Assembly: GCF_963667735.1 (NCBI RefSeq)
Contig: NZ_OY763919.1
Span: forward strand, 124,001-188,000
DNA from: an uncultured Methanoregula sp.
Lineage (GTDB): Archaea; Halobacteriota; Methanomicrobia; Methanomicrobiales; Methanospirillaceae
Reading direction: 5' to 3'
Length of the DNA: 64,000 nt
Part shown: positions 25,825 through 34,785 of the stretch, one piece after another
How positions within the stretch are numbered: the stretch's first letter is position 1
Layout of the letters: each line of letters opens with the position of its first letter
Program-made: the position numbers and the translations under genes
Notes under the pieces: model-generated
What the model was told of the DNA's origin: nothing
The model's input: the letters and a program-made list of their open reading frames with translations, nothing else
Databases searched by the model: none

Positions 25825-26454
25825 TCACTCCCGTTCCCAGCTCCCGTCATCCCAGGTTCTGAGAATATCCAGGTCCCGCATCAGCGTTGCCCTGCTCATC
25901 GCCTGGGCCCGGGTCAGCATCCGTTCCTGGATAAAATCATACTCGCAGAGAATTTTTGAATTCCGGAGCAGGGTTGCCCGGATCGGGTGGTGCCGGTGAA
26001 TGACCGGTTCCTGGTTCCGGAAATACCATTTTATCCGGTGGAAGGTGAGCCAGTCCAGTTTCATCGCAAGCGTTGCGTGAAACGAAAAATCCCCGGCAGA
26101 GTCCAGGTCATATCTCCGCAGCGAGCAGTACGGGGCGATCGCTGTTGCGAGATCGTACCGGAACTGCCGCAGAGTATTGTCGGGAGTGATCGTGACATAC
26201 ACCACCCGGGTATCGCTAAAAAATCCATAGCCCCCGACCTCGTATTTCGGGATCTTTTTCTGGTGTCTGCAGACTGCGGTAAAGTCCCCAACGAGTTTTT
26301 CTTCATCCTCGCAGGAGAACGGGCCGGCAAGCGTGATATGCGGGACAACCAGTTTGTTCCCGAGGCTGAATTTCTCAGTCAGATGATCGCCCAGCTGCCG
26401 GATCTGGTTCTTCACGGAGCCCATGAGGCGGATATCGATCAGATAGTGTGTCAT
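25825..26454 (-). CDS. 2H phosphoesterase (LigT-like 2'-5' RNA ligase family)
   Basis: This 209-residue protein has the two HxT motifs of the 2H phosphoesterase fold: 'PHITLAGPF' (near residue 40) and 'FHATLAMK' (near residue 125). Family members act on 2'-5' phosphodiester or cyclic phosphate bonds in RNA or nucleotides. ATG 26454 is favoured by GGTGG about 6 bases upstream; a GTG at 26463 is in frame. It is monocistronic. Its physiological substrate cannot be told from sequence. Confidence 0.85.
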   Translation of the reverse strand: MTHYLIDIRLMGSVKNQIRQLGDHLTEKFSLGNKLVVPHITLAGPFSCEDEEKLVGDFTAVCRHQKKIPKYEVGGYGFFSDTRVVYVTITPDNTLRQFRYDLATAIAPYCSLRRYDLDSAGDFSFHATLAMKLDWLTFHRIKWYFRNQEPVIHRHHPIRATLLRNSKILCEYDFIQERMLTRAQAMSRATLMRDLDILRTWDDGSWERE

Positions 26455-26670
26455 TGATCCCACCCGGTCACCAATACCAATCCGACAACCTCACGACAAC
26501 AGTTGAGGTACTCTTTTCCTAGGCAAATGCAATAAAGGCTGTTCTGGATCGATCTGGAAAATAAACCGGATTGCATGGAATTGACTGCCGGGGCAGATCT
26601 TTACGGATGTATGTATATCCGGACATTTTAGAAACGATCGCTCAGCTGAATAAAAAAAGGAAAAGACTGA

Positions 26671-28146
26671 TCACATATCGAAATACAGGTGGAACTCCCA
26701 CGGGTGGGGCCGGAGCCTTACCGCATCGATCTCCGAACGTTTGTACTCGATCCAGACATCGATGACATCCTGGGTGAAGACACCGCCTTCAAGCAGGAAC
26801 TTGTGATCCGCTTCGAGTGCATCGATCGCCTGCTCCAGGGAACCGGGAACGGTCGGGAGCTTTTTTGCCGCCTTTCCTTCGAGTTCGTACGTATTGCCTT
26901 CAAACGGCTGCCCGGGATCGATTTTTTTCTTAACCCCATCGATACCTGCCATCAGCAGGGCCGAAAAAGAGAGATACGGGTTGCACATCGGGTCCGGGGG
27001 CCTGAACTCGATCCGTTTCGATTTGGGATTCTCTGAATACATCGGAATCCTGACTGCCGCAGAGCGGTTCCGGAGCGAGTAGACAAGGTTGACCGGAGCT
27101 TCGTAGCCGGGCACGAGCCGCTTATACGAGTTGGTTGAAGGTGCGCAGAATGCCATGAGTGCATTTGCGTGCTTGAGGAGCCCGCCGATATAGTACTTTG
27201 CGGTCTGGCTTATCATGCCATATCCCTTGGCGTCAAAGAAGAGATTTTTTCCCTCCTTCCACAGGGACTGGTGTGTGTGCATACCGGATCCGTTATCTCC
27301 AAAGAGAGGCTTGGGCATAAATGTCGCAACCATGCCGAACTCCCGGGCCATATTCTTCACAATATACTTGTACATCATGCAGTGATCTGCCATCTTGACA
27401 AGAGATCCATAACGCATATCGATCTCGTTTTGTCCTGCAGTCGCAACTTCGTGGTGATGCACCTCGACAGGAATACCGGTCTCGATCATTCTGAGGATCA
27501 TCTGACTCCGTATGTCCTGGAGCGAGTCATGCGGAGGTACCGGGAAATATCCTTCTTTGTAGCGCGGCTTATACCCAAGATTCGGCTGCTCGTCCCGGCC
27601 GGAATTCCAGCTGCCCTCCATCGAATCTACAGAATAGAAACCCTGGTTGACCGTCTGAGAGTATCGTACATCATTAAACAGGAAGAACTCGTACTCCGGC
27701 CCCCAGAAACTTTCATCTGCAATACCGGTTGACTTGAGGTATTCCTCCGCCTTGTGGGCAATAAACCGGGGGTCACGGGTGTATGCCTGTTTGGTGAGAG
27801 GATCAAAGACATCACAGATGATCGAGAGCGTGGGAACTTCACAGACCGGATCGACAACTGCTGTGGAGGTGTCCAGATAAAGGAGCATGTCGGACTCCTG
27901 GATCTTCTGGAATCCTCGTATGGATGAGCCGTCGAATCCAATCCCATCCGACCAGATCCCGGACTTCGGATCCGAAGAACCATTCAGTTCAGATGCCGGG
28001 ATTGAGAAATGCTGCCAGAGGCCAGGAAGATCATTGAATTTTAAGTCGACAATCTGGATATTCTTCTTTTTGATAAGAGCGTGAACACCACTTATCTGTT
28101 CTTTTGTCATTTCTGACTGTTTTTTTTGTTTAGTTGCATGTGCCAT
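26671..28146 (-). CDS. glnA: Glutamine synthetase type I
   Basis: This 491-residue enzyme makes glutamine from glutamate, ammonia and ATP. Signatures are '[11 protein letters not shown]', '[10 protein letters not shown]', '[17 protein letters not shown]' and '[19 protein letters not shown]'. It contains the insertion seen in the beta subgroup ('[20 protein letters not shown]'). The usual adenylylation site 'NLYDLP' is replaced by 'AKKLPTVPG', so Tyr adenylylation is unlikely. ATG 28146 has GGTG 6 bases upstream. It is transcribed divergently from amt-glnK-nifI. Control is more likely by 2-oxoglutarate, PII or NrpR than by adenylylation. Confidence 0.95.
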   Translation of the reverse strand: MAHATKQKKQSEMTKEQISGVHALIKKKNIQIVDLKFNDLPGLWQHFSIPASELNGSSDPKSGIWSDGIGFDGSSIRGFQKIQESDMLLYLDTSTAVVDPVCEVPTLSIICDVFDPLTKQAYTRDPRFIAHKAEEYLKSTGIADESFWGPEYEFFLFNDVRYSQTVNQGFYSVDSMEGSWNSGRDEQPNLGYKPRYKEGYFPVPPHDSLQDIRSQMILRMIETGIPVEVHHHEVATAGQNEIDMRYGSLVKMADHCMMYKYIVKNMAREFGMVATFMPKPLFGDNGSGMHTHQSLWKEGKNLFFDAKGYGMISQTAKYYIGGLLKHANALMAFCAPSTNSYKRLVPGYEAPVNLVYSLRNRSAAVRIPMYSENPKSKRIEFRPPDPMCNPYLSFSALLMAGIDGVKKKIDPGQPFEGNTYELEGKAAKKLPTVPGSLEQAIDALEADHKFLLEGGVFTQDVIDVWIEYKRSEIDAVRLRPHPWEFHLYFDM

Positions 28147-28260
28147 TCTAACACCAATCCAACATACGGAAGCACTGATAAGGTGCTCAATGCATGTGCA
28201 AACCAGGTCAGGGATTCCTGTATGCCAGATCTGCACCAGTAAATATCTTACAAATTGGAA

Positions 28261-28289
28261 ATATTTAAATATGCAGGAACGAATATTCT
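28261..28289. promoter_or_regulatory. TATA element and NrpR-like operator GGAA-N6-TTCT between glnA and amt
   Basis: A symmetrical AT-rich block (ATATTTAAATAT, 28261-28272) can act as a TATA box for both divergent units. Bases 28276-28289 read GGAA-CGAATA-TTCT, one base off the GGAA-N6-TTCC operator bound by NrpR, the archaeal nitrogen repressor. It lies 3 bases beyond the TATA block on the amt side, where NrpR operators usually lie. Whether an nrpR gene exists in this genome is not visible here. Confidence 0.55.
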
Positions 28290-28331
28290 TTCCTACAAAT
28301 CTTACCCATGGATCAGGAGAGGGAAACAGAC

Positions 28332-28511
28332 ATGATGATTTCAGGCATGAGGGGGAACACCGGTTTTTGGGATATGCCGAATTACCGGTTCCTCTTGTGC
28401 ACCCACATGCAGAGTTCTTCCCTGATCAAAACCACCGGTCCGGAACCAACCGGTCTGGACTTGTGGAAACATTACAGTATGTTCATTACAGGTGAAATGA
28501 ATGGCAATTGA
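28332..28511 (+). CDS. Possible small protein at the head of the amt operon
   Basis: This 59-residue ORF starts at ATG 28332 with a strong ribosome site AGGAGAGGG 8 bases upstream, and its end overlaps the amt start by 11 bases. Codon use looks like that of real genes here. The peptide is Met-rich, includes '[11 protein letters not shown]' and has no clear membrane helix. Small proteins that act on glutamine synthetase and on AmtB are known from Methanosarcina (sP26, sP36); a similar role is conceivable, but I see no recognisable similarity. Confidence 0.5.
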   Translation: MMISGMRGNTGFWDMPNYRFLLCTHMQSSSLIKTTGPEPTGLDLWKHYSMFITGEMNGN

Positions 28512-29718
28512 TTCAGGAGCAACAGCATGGATCCTCGCCTCAACGGCGCTCGTCATGATCATGACGCCGGGCGTTGGTCTTTTCTACGGGGGTCTTGTCC
28601 GGAAGAAAAACTTCATCAACATGATCACCCTTTCGTTCGTTGCCTTTGCACTCGTCAGCATCCAGTGGGTGCTCTTCGGGTACTCGCTGGCATTCAGCAA
28701 TGATCCCACCAGTTCGTTCAACGGGTTCATCGGCAACTTACAATATCTCGGATTGAATAACGTGGGCATGGACCCGGGGCCGTACAGTTCGGTAATACCA
28801 GGTCTTCTGTACATGGTCTTCCAGCTTGTCTTCGCAACAGTGACCATGGCTATCGTAACCTCGGGATTTGCAGAACGCATCAAGTTCAGCTCGTATCTGA
28901 TCTTTGCCCTGCTCTGGACAACGATAGTCTATGATCCACTTGCCCACTGGGTGTGGGGCGGTGGCTGGACATCCCAGTTCGGCGCAGTGGACTTTGCAGG
29001 AGGCACGGTCGTCCACATCAGTTCGGGTTTTGCAGCGCTTGCGCTTGCGATTGTGATCGGCAAACGTGTCGGATATGGCAAGTACGCCATGGAGCCGGCC
29101 AATATCCCGTGGTCGATCCTCGGTGCAGCCCTGCTCTGGTTTGGCTGGTTCGGGTTCAACGCGGGTAGCGCAGTTGCGGCAAATGGCCTTGCATCGGTTG
29201 CGTTTGTTACAACCAACACGGCAGCTGCAGCAGGTGCCCTTGCCTGGATGCTCGTGAGCTGGGCTCATGGTGGCAAGCCAAGTTCGCTCGGGTTTGTCAG
29301 CGGTGCAGTAGCCGGTCTTGTTGCGATAACTCCGGCAGCCGGTTACGTGACACCGATGGCATCGATCATTATCGGGGCTGTTGGCGGCATTCTGTGCTAC
29401 AGCATCATGCTCTGGCGCCAGAAGAAAGGTGTTGACGAAAGCCTCGATGCCTGGGCAGTGCACGGCATGGGCGGCCTCTGGGGCGCCCTTGCAACCGGTA
29501 TCTTTGCTGTCGCATCCATCAATGGCATCTCGGGCCTGATTGAGGGTAACACGCACCAGTTCATTGCACAGGTGGTAGGCGCTGGCGCAGCAGTCATCTA
29601 CGCATTCGTAGTCACCTATGTACTCGCGGTTATCATCGACAAAACGATCGGGCTGCGCGTATCGGAAGAGGAAGAATATGTCGGACTCGACATATCGCAG
29701 CATGCGGAACGGTGCTGA
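28501..29718 (+). CDS. amt: Ammonium transporter Amt
   Basis: This 405-residue protein has about 11 transmembrane helices. Family marks are '[14 protein letters not shown]', '[13 protein letters not shown]' (first pore His) and '[13 protein letters not shown]' (second pore His). The protein conducts ammonium or ammonia and is normally blocked by a PII protein of the GlnK type, encoded here 15 bp downstream. The ribosome site GGTGA lies 6 bases before the ATG. It is expected to be made when ammonium is scarce. Confidence 0.96.
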   Translation: MAIDSGATAWILASTALVMIMTPGVGLFYGGLVRKKNFINMITLSFVAFALVSIQWVLFGYSLAFSNDPTSSFNGFIGNLQYLGLNNVGMDPGPYSSVIPGLLYMVFQLVFATVTMAIVTSGFAERIKFSSYLIFALLWTTIVYDPLAHWVWGGGWTSQFGAVDFAGGTVVHISSGFAALALAIVIGKRVGYGKYAMEPANIPWSILGAALLWFGWFGFNAGSAVAANGLASVAFVTTNTAAAAGALAWMLVSWAHGGKPSSLGFVSGAVAGLVAITPAAGYVTPMASIIIGAVGGILCYSIMLWRQKKGVDESLDAWAVHGMGGLWGALATGIFAVASINGISGLIEGNTHQFIAQVVGAGAAVIYAFVVTYVLAVIIDKTIGLRVSEEEEYVGLDISQHAERC

Positions 29719-30063
<345 letters not shown>

Positions 30064-30144
30064 CAACACATCCATAACAACACCTCTGTCCTAAATCACA
30101 TCCGCTTCCGGCCCGGGAAAATCCTCACCCGGACCGGTTTTTCA

Positions 30145-30278
30145 GGTTCCTGATTCGCAGCAGGAAACCCGGAGATGACACAATGGTAGTCTGTACCCGA
30201 TTCAAGTATACAGATCAAAAAACATTGCCGGGGAATTTTATCTTCTCTTTTCTCTTGAAAGATCCACAATTTCCCGGC
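30145..30278 (+). promoter_or_regulatory. Two inverted repeats between glnK and nifI1
   Basis: In the 244-base gap there is a near-perfect hairpin GGTTCCTG (30145-30152) / CAGGAAACC (30161-30169). A second pair is GCCGGGGAATT (30227-30237) / AATTTCCCGGC (30268-30278), 11-base arms with one mismatch. The second lies about 30 bases before the nifI1 ATG. They may separate glnK from nifI1 expression by termination, processing or operator function. Confidence 0.35.
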
Positions 30279-30307
30279 GGGACCGGGTCGGGAAGTGAAA
30301 ACCGGTC

Positions 30308-30655
30308 ATGAAGATGATATGGGCGGTCATCCGACCCGAGTCGGCGCAAAAGGTGATAACCGCTCTCGATACCGCCGGGATCGGGGGCATGACCCGGCTC
30401 CACGTAACAGGGCACGGCAGGGAGATGGGAATTGCCCTTGGAACAGTCCGTTATACGGAAATTCCCAAGGAGATGCTGATGCTCGTTGTTCCGGACAATG
30501 AAGTAGCAAGAGCGGTGACGATCATCCGGTCGGAAGCAAAAACCGCAGCGAAGAGTACACTCGCTGAAGGCACAATCGGCGACGGAAAGATCTTCGTTAC
30601 CTTTGTTGATGATTCATTCCCGATTCGTACCGCGGGAAAAACCGGCGGAGCATGA
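30308..30655 (+). CDS. PII-family protein, NifI1-like
   Basis: This 115-residue PII protein begins 'MKMIWAVIRPESAQKVITAL' and shows 'GGMTRLHVTGHGREMG', 'LVVPDNEV' and '[21 protein letters not shown]'. The altered T-loop is like that of NifI1, one half of the NifI1-NifI2 complex that switches off nitrogenase in methanogens. No nifH, nifD or nifK is in the window. Its stop overlaps the next PII gene by 4 bases (ATGA), as in nifI1-nifI2 pairs. It could target nitrogenase encoded elsewhere or another partner. Confidence 0.8.
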   Translation: MKMIWAVIRPESAQKVITALDTAGIGGMTRLHVTGHGREMGIALGTVRYTEIPKEMLMLVVPDNEVARAVTIIRSEAKTAAKSTLAEGTIGDGKIFVTFVDDSFPIRTAGKTGGA

Positions 30656-31107
30656 AAATGAAGCAAATTATCGCCATCCTCCGGGAGGAACAGGTTGAGA
30701 ATACCAAACAGTCCCTGCTCGCCATAGGAATTATGGGAGTAACCTTCCTGTATGTCACCGGCCGAGGCCAGCAAAAGGGGAGAGTCAGCGCACGGGAGCT
30801 GGGTACCTCATTAACCAGAAATATGAGGATGCAGCTCGTAAACGCCCCTTCCTGGAATGGCGCACCGGATGCCGGAGCCGGAATAACCGGGTCTGCAGGT
30901 CACCCGGATACTGAGTTCTCATTCGGGTTTTTACCAAAACGGATGCTCATCATCGTTGCGTACGATGAAGATGTCAGCCGGATCGTTCAGGCAATCGTGG
31001 ATGCCAACCAGACAGGCCGCCATGGCGACGGGAGGATCTTCATCTGCCCGATGATCAGTGCCATGCGGGTCAGAACCGGGGAACTGGGCGATCTGGCCCT
31101 GTCATGA
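30652..31107 (+). CDS. PII-family protein, NifI2-like, with long T-loop
   Basis: This 151-residue PII protein has 'GIMGVTFLYVTGRGQQKG' at the start of the T-loop and 'GRHGDGRIFICPMISAMRVRTGE' near the end. The T-loop region is about 35 residues longer than in GlnK, rich in Gly, Ala and Pro, matching the extended loop of NifI2 proteins. It overlaps nifI1 by 4 bases. In diazotrophic methanogens NifI2 senses 2-oxoglutarate and contacts nitrogenase together with NifI1. Confidence 0.8.
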   Translation: MKMKQIIAILREEQVENTKQSLLAIGIMGVTFLYVTGRGQQKGRVSARELGTSLTRNMRMQLVNAPSWNGAPDAGAGITGSAGHPDTEFSFGFLPKRMLIIVAYDEDVSRIVQAIVDANQTGRHGDGRIFICPMISAMRVRTGELGDLALS

Positions 31108-31244
31108 AAAGGATGAATCATGCCCGTGGGGAAAAAAACCTGTTCGATCTCACACCCCCCACCACATCAGGGTGAACAAATCAGAACATTCCCCATGATT
31201 TGGTCCTGAAATGCAGGGAGGGGGAAGACACTCACGTCCACGTT

Positions 31245-31504
31245 AATCCGGGCCCTGTAAGGGCTCCGATTGCCCCGGCCCGGATCCGGGTACGGGGTTC
31301 TGTGGGAAATGATGCCAACCGAAATGGAAAAGTAACCATTTTTCGCCCCATTTTAAAAAATAATGATAATTTAACGAATTCAGGCGTGCAATATAGCGGC
31401 CTTTCCGGGGCCGTCATTTTTGGCACCTGCAGTATCCCGTCCGGGCAGAGATATGCCAGCAGAACGCGAATATGACCGTTTTTCAAATTCACGTCGGAGA
31501 ATTT
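31245..31504 (+). repeat. Dispersed intergenic repeat, copy B (partner at 21641-21899)
   Basis: This is the same-orientation copy of the element at 21641. The inner 200 bases align without gaps. The stem CGGCC/GGCCG is kept while the loop changes, and the 5' part (AATCCGGGCCCT onward) is recognisably similar but more diverged. It fills most of the gap between nifI2 and the AT-rich gene at 31703. The remaining bases (31505-31702) become AT-rich and carry no ORF I can support. Confidence 0.75.
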
Positions 31505-31702
31505 GGAAAAGGACATCGGGAGCTATGAGGAATGTGGTGGCTTGAGTCCGCATAGACCCTAGAGATTCATTAAGCGGGTTCCTGTTAAACGAGCTGGTTT
31601 ATATGATCACTAAATGGAAGTATATTCAATTTTAAAAAAATGAAAAAATAAAATGAAAATTTTTTTATTTCCACTAACCTTAATGCAGATCAGTGAACCC
31701 TC

Positions 31703-32857
31703 TTGAAAATTAAAGAAATAATGACTCCCAATCCTTTAGTTTTTTCTGAAAAAACTGCGATTTCTAAAATTGAAGAAATTTTTAAGAAAAAATACTATTG
31801 GAGCGTTTACATTGGGAGTTCAGAAAAATATGTGGGTATAATCACAAGAAAAGATCTTGAAATTCGAGGTCGTAATAAAAATCCCTCAACGCCGGCGTCT
31901 ACGATAATGTCAAATCATGTATATACAATTGATCTTGAAGAGGACGTAAAAAATGCTATAACAATAATAAATGATAAAAAAATAAATGGGCTTGCAGTAA
32001 CAAAAGAGGGTAAACCGTGTGGAATTATCACGCGTTATGATATTCGAAAAAAATATTTGAAATCTATCTCCCCTTTGGATAGTATTGATAAAGATAATAC
32101 CGGGGATTATTTAATAAAACATGAAAAAGACAACGATGCAACATATTTAAAGTCATCAAAGTTGGTAAATATCGATGATTTGGAAGTTCTCATAAAAAAT
32201 TATGAGGAATTCGAAAGAGTTTTGAATAAAACTGAGTATGAAAGATATCTTGGGGAATTGGAATCTGAATTAGATAGACTATACTTTAAAAGATCAATTT
32301 TGAAATCTTTGAGTGGATTCTCCGTAATGAATATTTCAATAGAGACACTTGATAAGAAAATATTAATTCTCGATTCTGATTTAATTGAAGCAAAAAGACC
32401 AAATTTCATAAATGATGAAATACGAAATGAATTCATTTCATTATTTAAAAAAATTGTTTTAAGAAAAAATGAATCCCATCGGAAAGAGGAAATTGAGAAA
32501 TTAAACATACTAATACTAAATAACGTTGTTTTAATTTGGAATCGATCAACAAAATACCGATTAAAGAAATATAAATCTAAAATCGAACAAGGAAGAAAAT
32601 ATCTTGCTCAAATGAAAGATTCCCAAATAAAATATGAAAATCTTGAGAGGGAATTGGATAAGAATAATGATGAAAATGATCCTAAAATAAAAATCGAAAA
32701 AATTGAGGAGATATACGATAAAATACCTAATTGTATCCACGAAGCAGATATTGCAATTGAAGATTCAAAGTGGTTAAGAAATCTAACATATTCGGGGTTT
32801 ATTTTGGGGATTTTTGCTATTATTTTGGCATTTGTGATGTATTATCATTTAATATAA
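31703..32857 (+). CDS. CBS-domain protein with C-terminal membrane helix, AT-rich
   Basis: This 384-residue protein starts at a TTG with GTGA upstream. Residues about 7-55 and 67-120 form a pair of CBS domains ('IMTPNPLVFSEKTAISKIEE', 'SVYIGSSEKYVGIITRKDL', 'INGLAVTKEGKPCGIITRYDIRKK'), which usually bind adenine nucleotides. A long Lys/Glu/Asn-rich helical region with coiled-coil character follows, then one C-terminal transmembrane helix (about residues 358-381). Base composition is far more AT-rich than that of any other gene here, and Lys is encoded mostly by AAA. This suggests recent transfer or a special class of gene. Function unknown. Confidence 0.75.
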   Translation: MKIKEIMTPNPLVFSEKTAISKIEEIFKKKYYWSVYIGSSEKYVGIITRKDLEIRGRNKNPSTPASTIMSNHVYTIDLEEDVKNAITIINDKKINGLAVTKEGKPCGIITRYDIRKKYLKSISPLDSIDKDNTGDYLIKHEKDNDATYLKSSKLVNIDDLEVLIKNYEEFERVLNKTEYERYLGELESELDRLYFKRSILKSLSGFSVMNISIETLDKKILILDSDLIEAKRPNFINDEIRNEFISLFKKIVLRKNESHRKEEIEKLNILILNNVVLIWNRSTKYRLKKYKSKIEQGRKYLAQMKDSQIKYENLERELDKNNDENDPKIKIEKIEEIYDKIPNCIHEADIAIEDSKWLRNLTYSGFILGIFAIILAFVMYYHLI

Positions 32858-32906
32858 AATAAAAAATTTAGTAAAAATATTATTTGCATGATGCAAGACG
32901 GGGCTT

Positions 32907-32958
32907 CGCTTATCCAAAGCGATGTCCCACGCGCAAAACGCCTCGTCGGGTTTTGCGC
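32907..32958 (+). repeat. GC-rich double hairpin in the gap after the AT-rich gene
   Basis: Two inverted repeats follow one another: CGCTT (32907-32911) / AAGCG (32917-32921), and GCGCAAAAC (32931-32939) / GTTTTGCGC (32950-32958), the second with perfect 9-base arms. They lie in an otherwise AT-rich gap of about 320 bases (32858-33180) with no gene I can support. They may be a terminator-like or mobile-element-end structure, or part of a structured RNA. Confidence 0.45.
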
Positions 32959-33180
32959 TACGCATTTACCGGCTAAATTTTTTTCATTCGGAATCTCATC
33001 CAGGCAGGACCCTACGAACTGTTGCACCGATCTCCTGCTCGTGGACGAAGAGAAAGAACCGGAATCAAACAAATTGTCAGAATTGTTTTTGAAACCATTC
33101 TACCCCTAAAAATTTAAGAGATTACATGGGGGCCAGAAAAAATACAGTGGATGAGAGATTACACCATTCTAAAAAAATCT

Positions 33181-33468
33181 TTATTCCTTCGCTCTCAGCG
33201 AATGGATCTTGATGATCCCGGCGCAGGACTTGCAGGTATAGAACTCGTCCTTCCAGCACTTCTCGCAGCCCCACCGGCCGCAGAGCACGCACTGCCGGAG
33301 CTCCGAGACCGCGTGCGGCGTGTTGCAGAGATCGCAGATGTACCGGGAGAAACTCCCGGACTCTTTTGTCGGCGGCTCGCCCTGCTTGCGCATGACCGGG
33401 ATCTGCTCTTTCAAATCCCGGAAGAGATCGCCCGTTGGATTACTTTTTGGCGGTTCCTTTCGAAACAA
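33181..33468 (-). CDS. Small zinc-finger protein at the end of the coiled-coil cluster
   Basis: This is a protein of up to about 95 residues with three closely spaced metal-binding pairs: 'CDLC', 'CVLCGRWGCEKC' and 'CKSC', probably binding two zinc ions in a RING- or ribbon-like fold. It is the last gene of the leftward coiled-coil cluster. The start is uncertain: I give TTG 33468, which overlaps the upstream gene by 29 bp, but ATG 33393 would leave the Cys motifs intact. It may bind nucleic acid or another protein of the cluster. Confidence 0.65.
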   Translation of the reverse strand: MFRKEPPKSNPTGDLFRDLKEQIPVMRKQGEPPTKESGSFSRYICDLCNTPHAVSELRQCVLCGRWGCEKCWKDEFYTCKSCAGIIKIHSLRAKE

Positions 33469-33796
33469 GCTCTTTTTCAACACGGTCAAGCCGGGCCTCC
33501 AGCTGCACAAGATCGTTCTGCATCTCTGCTTCGAATTTTTTCAGGTCCGCGAGACGGGCCTCGTCCTGTTCGAGCTCCTGGTACTTCGCTGCCTTGAAAT
33601 TGCCGAGCTTCTTCTGGTCCACGAGCTGCCACTCTTCGACCAGGCTCTGGAACCGGCGGTCGAGATACTCGTCCACCCTGCTCTCGATCGGGCGGGAGAG
33701 ATCGATGTCGCCCTTTGCTCCCCGGATGTAATAATATACGAGGAAGAGGATGACGACAAGGATGATGACGACGAGGATGAAAGTCAAGAGATCCAT
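33440..33796 (-). CDS. Membrane-anchored coiled-coil protein with EEW motif
   Basis: This 118-residue protein has an N-terminal transmembrane helix (about residues 4-24). A motif 'YLDRRFQSLVEEWQL' follows (near residue 45), then a coiled coil to the end. Two neighbouring small proteins (33798 and 34016) carry the same motif. ATG 33796 is chosen over GTG 33805 because it leaves a proper distance to GGAG. The topology suggests a membrane tether whose coiled coil bundles with the neighbours. Confidence 0.65.
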   Translation of the reverse strand: MDLLTFILVVIILVVILFLVYYYIRGAKGDIDLSRPIESRVDEYLDRRFQSLVEEWQLVDQKKLGNFKAAKYQELEQDEARLADLKKFEAEMQNDLVQLEARLDRVEKELVSKGTAKK

Positions 33797-33797
33797 C

Positions 33798-34019
33798 TCA
33801 GACACGCTCCTTCAGCCGCTTTGCACGGTTCTCGAGCTCGGTGAGCTTGTCCGAAGCCGCATGCGACGATGCTTTCAGCGACGGGATCTGCCGCTCGACT
33901 GCATCCAGCCGGCTCGTGAAATCCGCGATATCGATGGACCGGGCAAGATCCCATTCCTCGACTACCATCTGCATCCGGCGGTCAACATAGGCATTGAGAT
34001 AATCAGTCATGCCGATCAT
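33798..34019 (-). CDS. Small coiled-coil protein with EEW motif
   Basis: This 73-residue soluble protein opens with 'YLNAYVDRRMQMVVEEWDL' and continues as a coiled coil ('LDAVERQIPSLKAS', 'LTELENRAKRLKERV'). It aligns with the motif region of the genes on either side. The start overlaps the end of the upstream gene by 4 bases (ATGA), and the stop lies just before the next ATG, so the genes are translationally coupled. Function unknown. Confidence 0.65.
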   Translation of the reverse strand: MIGMTDYLNAYVDRRMQMVVEEWDLARSIDIADFTSRLDAVERQIPSLKASSHAASDKLTELENRAKRLKERV

Positions 34020-34327
34020 ACGGACTTCTCCAGCGAAGCGATGAGTTCATCCAGGTTTTTTGTCCGCTTCTCAAGCACGCTCTTCTCTGCGATCAGGTCG
34101 CTTATCTCGTTTGTCACGCTTGCGAGCCGGTTCTCCAGCTTGTGCAGGTCGGTCTCGGTCAAGAGCTCCCACTCCTCGATGACCGATGCGAACGTTGTAT
34201 CGAAATAGGCATCGAGCGTCTTGTCCATCGAGGGGAGCCTCGACTCGATGGCACCGGGGAGCTCTGAGACCTGGTCCCAGAAAGCAGGGGCTGTCGGGTT
34301 CTGGTTCTGGTTTACTACCGGGTACAT
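34016..34327 (-). CDS. Small coiled-coil protein with EEW motif
   Basis: This 103-residue soluble protein has a Pro/Asn-rich N-terminus, then 'TLDAYFDTTFASVIEEWELL' and a C-terminal coiled coil. It shares the 'Y-x-D-x5-[VL]-[IV]-E-E-W-x-L' pattern with its two downstream neighbours. Its ATG directly abuts the stop of the upstream gene (TAAATG) and its stop overlaps the next start, marking tight operon structure. Function unknown. Confidence 0.65.
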   Translation of the reverse strand: MYPVVNQNQNPTAPAFWDQVSELPGAIESRLPSMDKTLDAYFDTTFASVIEEWELLTETDLHKLENRLASVTNEISDLIAEKSVLEKRTKNLDELIASLEKSV

Positions 34328-34729
34328 TTATTTCACCTTCTTCTCCTCTTCGCTGATCTTGCCCATCATGTTGTCAAGCTTCCTTGTCTTGACATAATTC
34401 TCAAGCCGGGTCAGCCTTGTCTCGACGAGTTTTTCCTTTGCAAAGATACCGGTCTCAAGAGTTCTGTTCTCATCCTCGACGGACCGGATATCCGCGGTCT
34501 GCTCCGGGGACAACCGGGTGAACGGGAAGTTCTTGGCATCCGCATGCTGCTGGAGCAGCTTGAGCTTGTCCTTCTCAAGTTCTATCTCGATCTGGCGGTT
34601 GGATGTTTTCATCAAGCGCACTTCACGGATCATGAGGTACACGATGAAGATGCCGATGACTGCCAGGGCAATGATGATGACGGTATCGTTGATCACCGGA
34701 GCCTGGACAATAACGGTCGGGTCTGCCAT
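34328..34729 (-). CDS. Membrane-anchored coiled-coil protein
   Basis: This 133-residue protein has one transmembrane helix near the N-terminus ('IIIALAVIGIFIVYLMI', about residues 16-35) and a long charged cytosolic coiled coil. The motif 'LTRLENYVKTRKLD' near the end resembles a heptad pair. ATG 34729 is preferred to an upstream start because it shares the context 'AGTATGGC' with the ATG of the next gene upstream. It is part of the coiled-coil cluster. Confidence 0.65.
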   Translation of the reverse strand: MADPTVIVQAPVINDTVIIIALAVIGIFIVYLMIREVRLMKTSNRQIEIELEKDKLKLLQQHADAKNFPFTRLSPEQTADIRSVEDENRTLETGIFAKEKLVETRLTRLENYVKTRKLDNMMGKISEEEKKVK

Positions 34730-34785
34730 ACTATCTGACCTCAACACAACAGGAAATAATTTCTTTCATCCCCATGCATCCTGTT

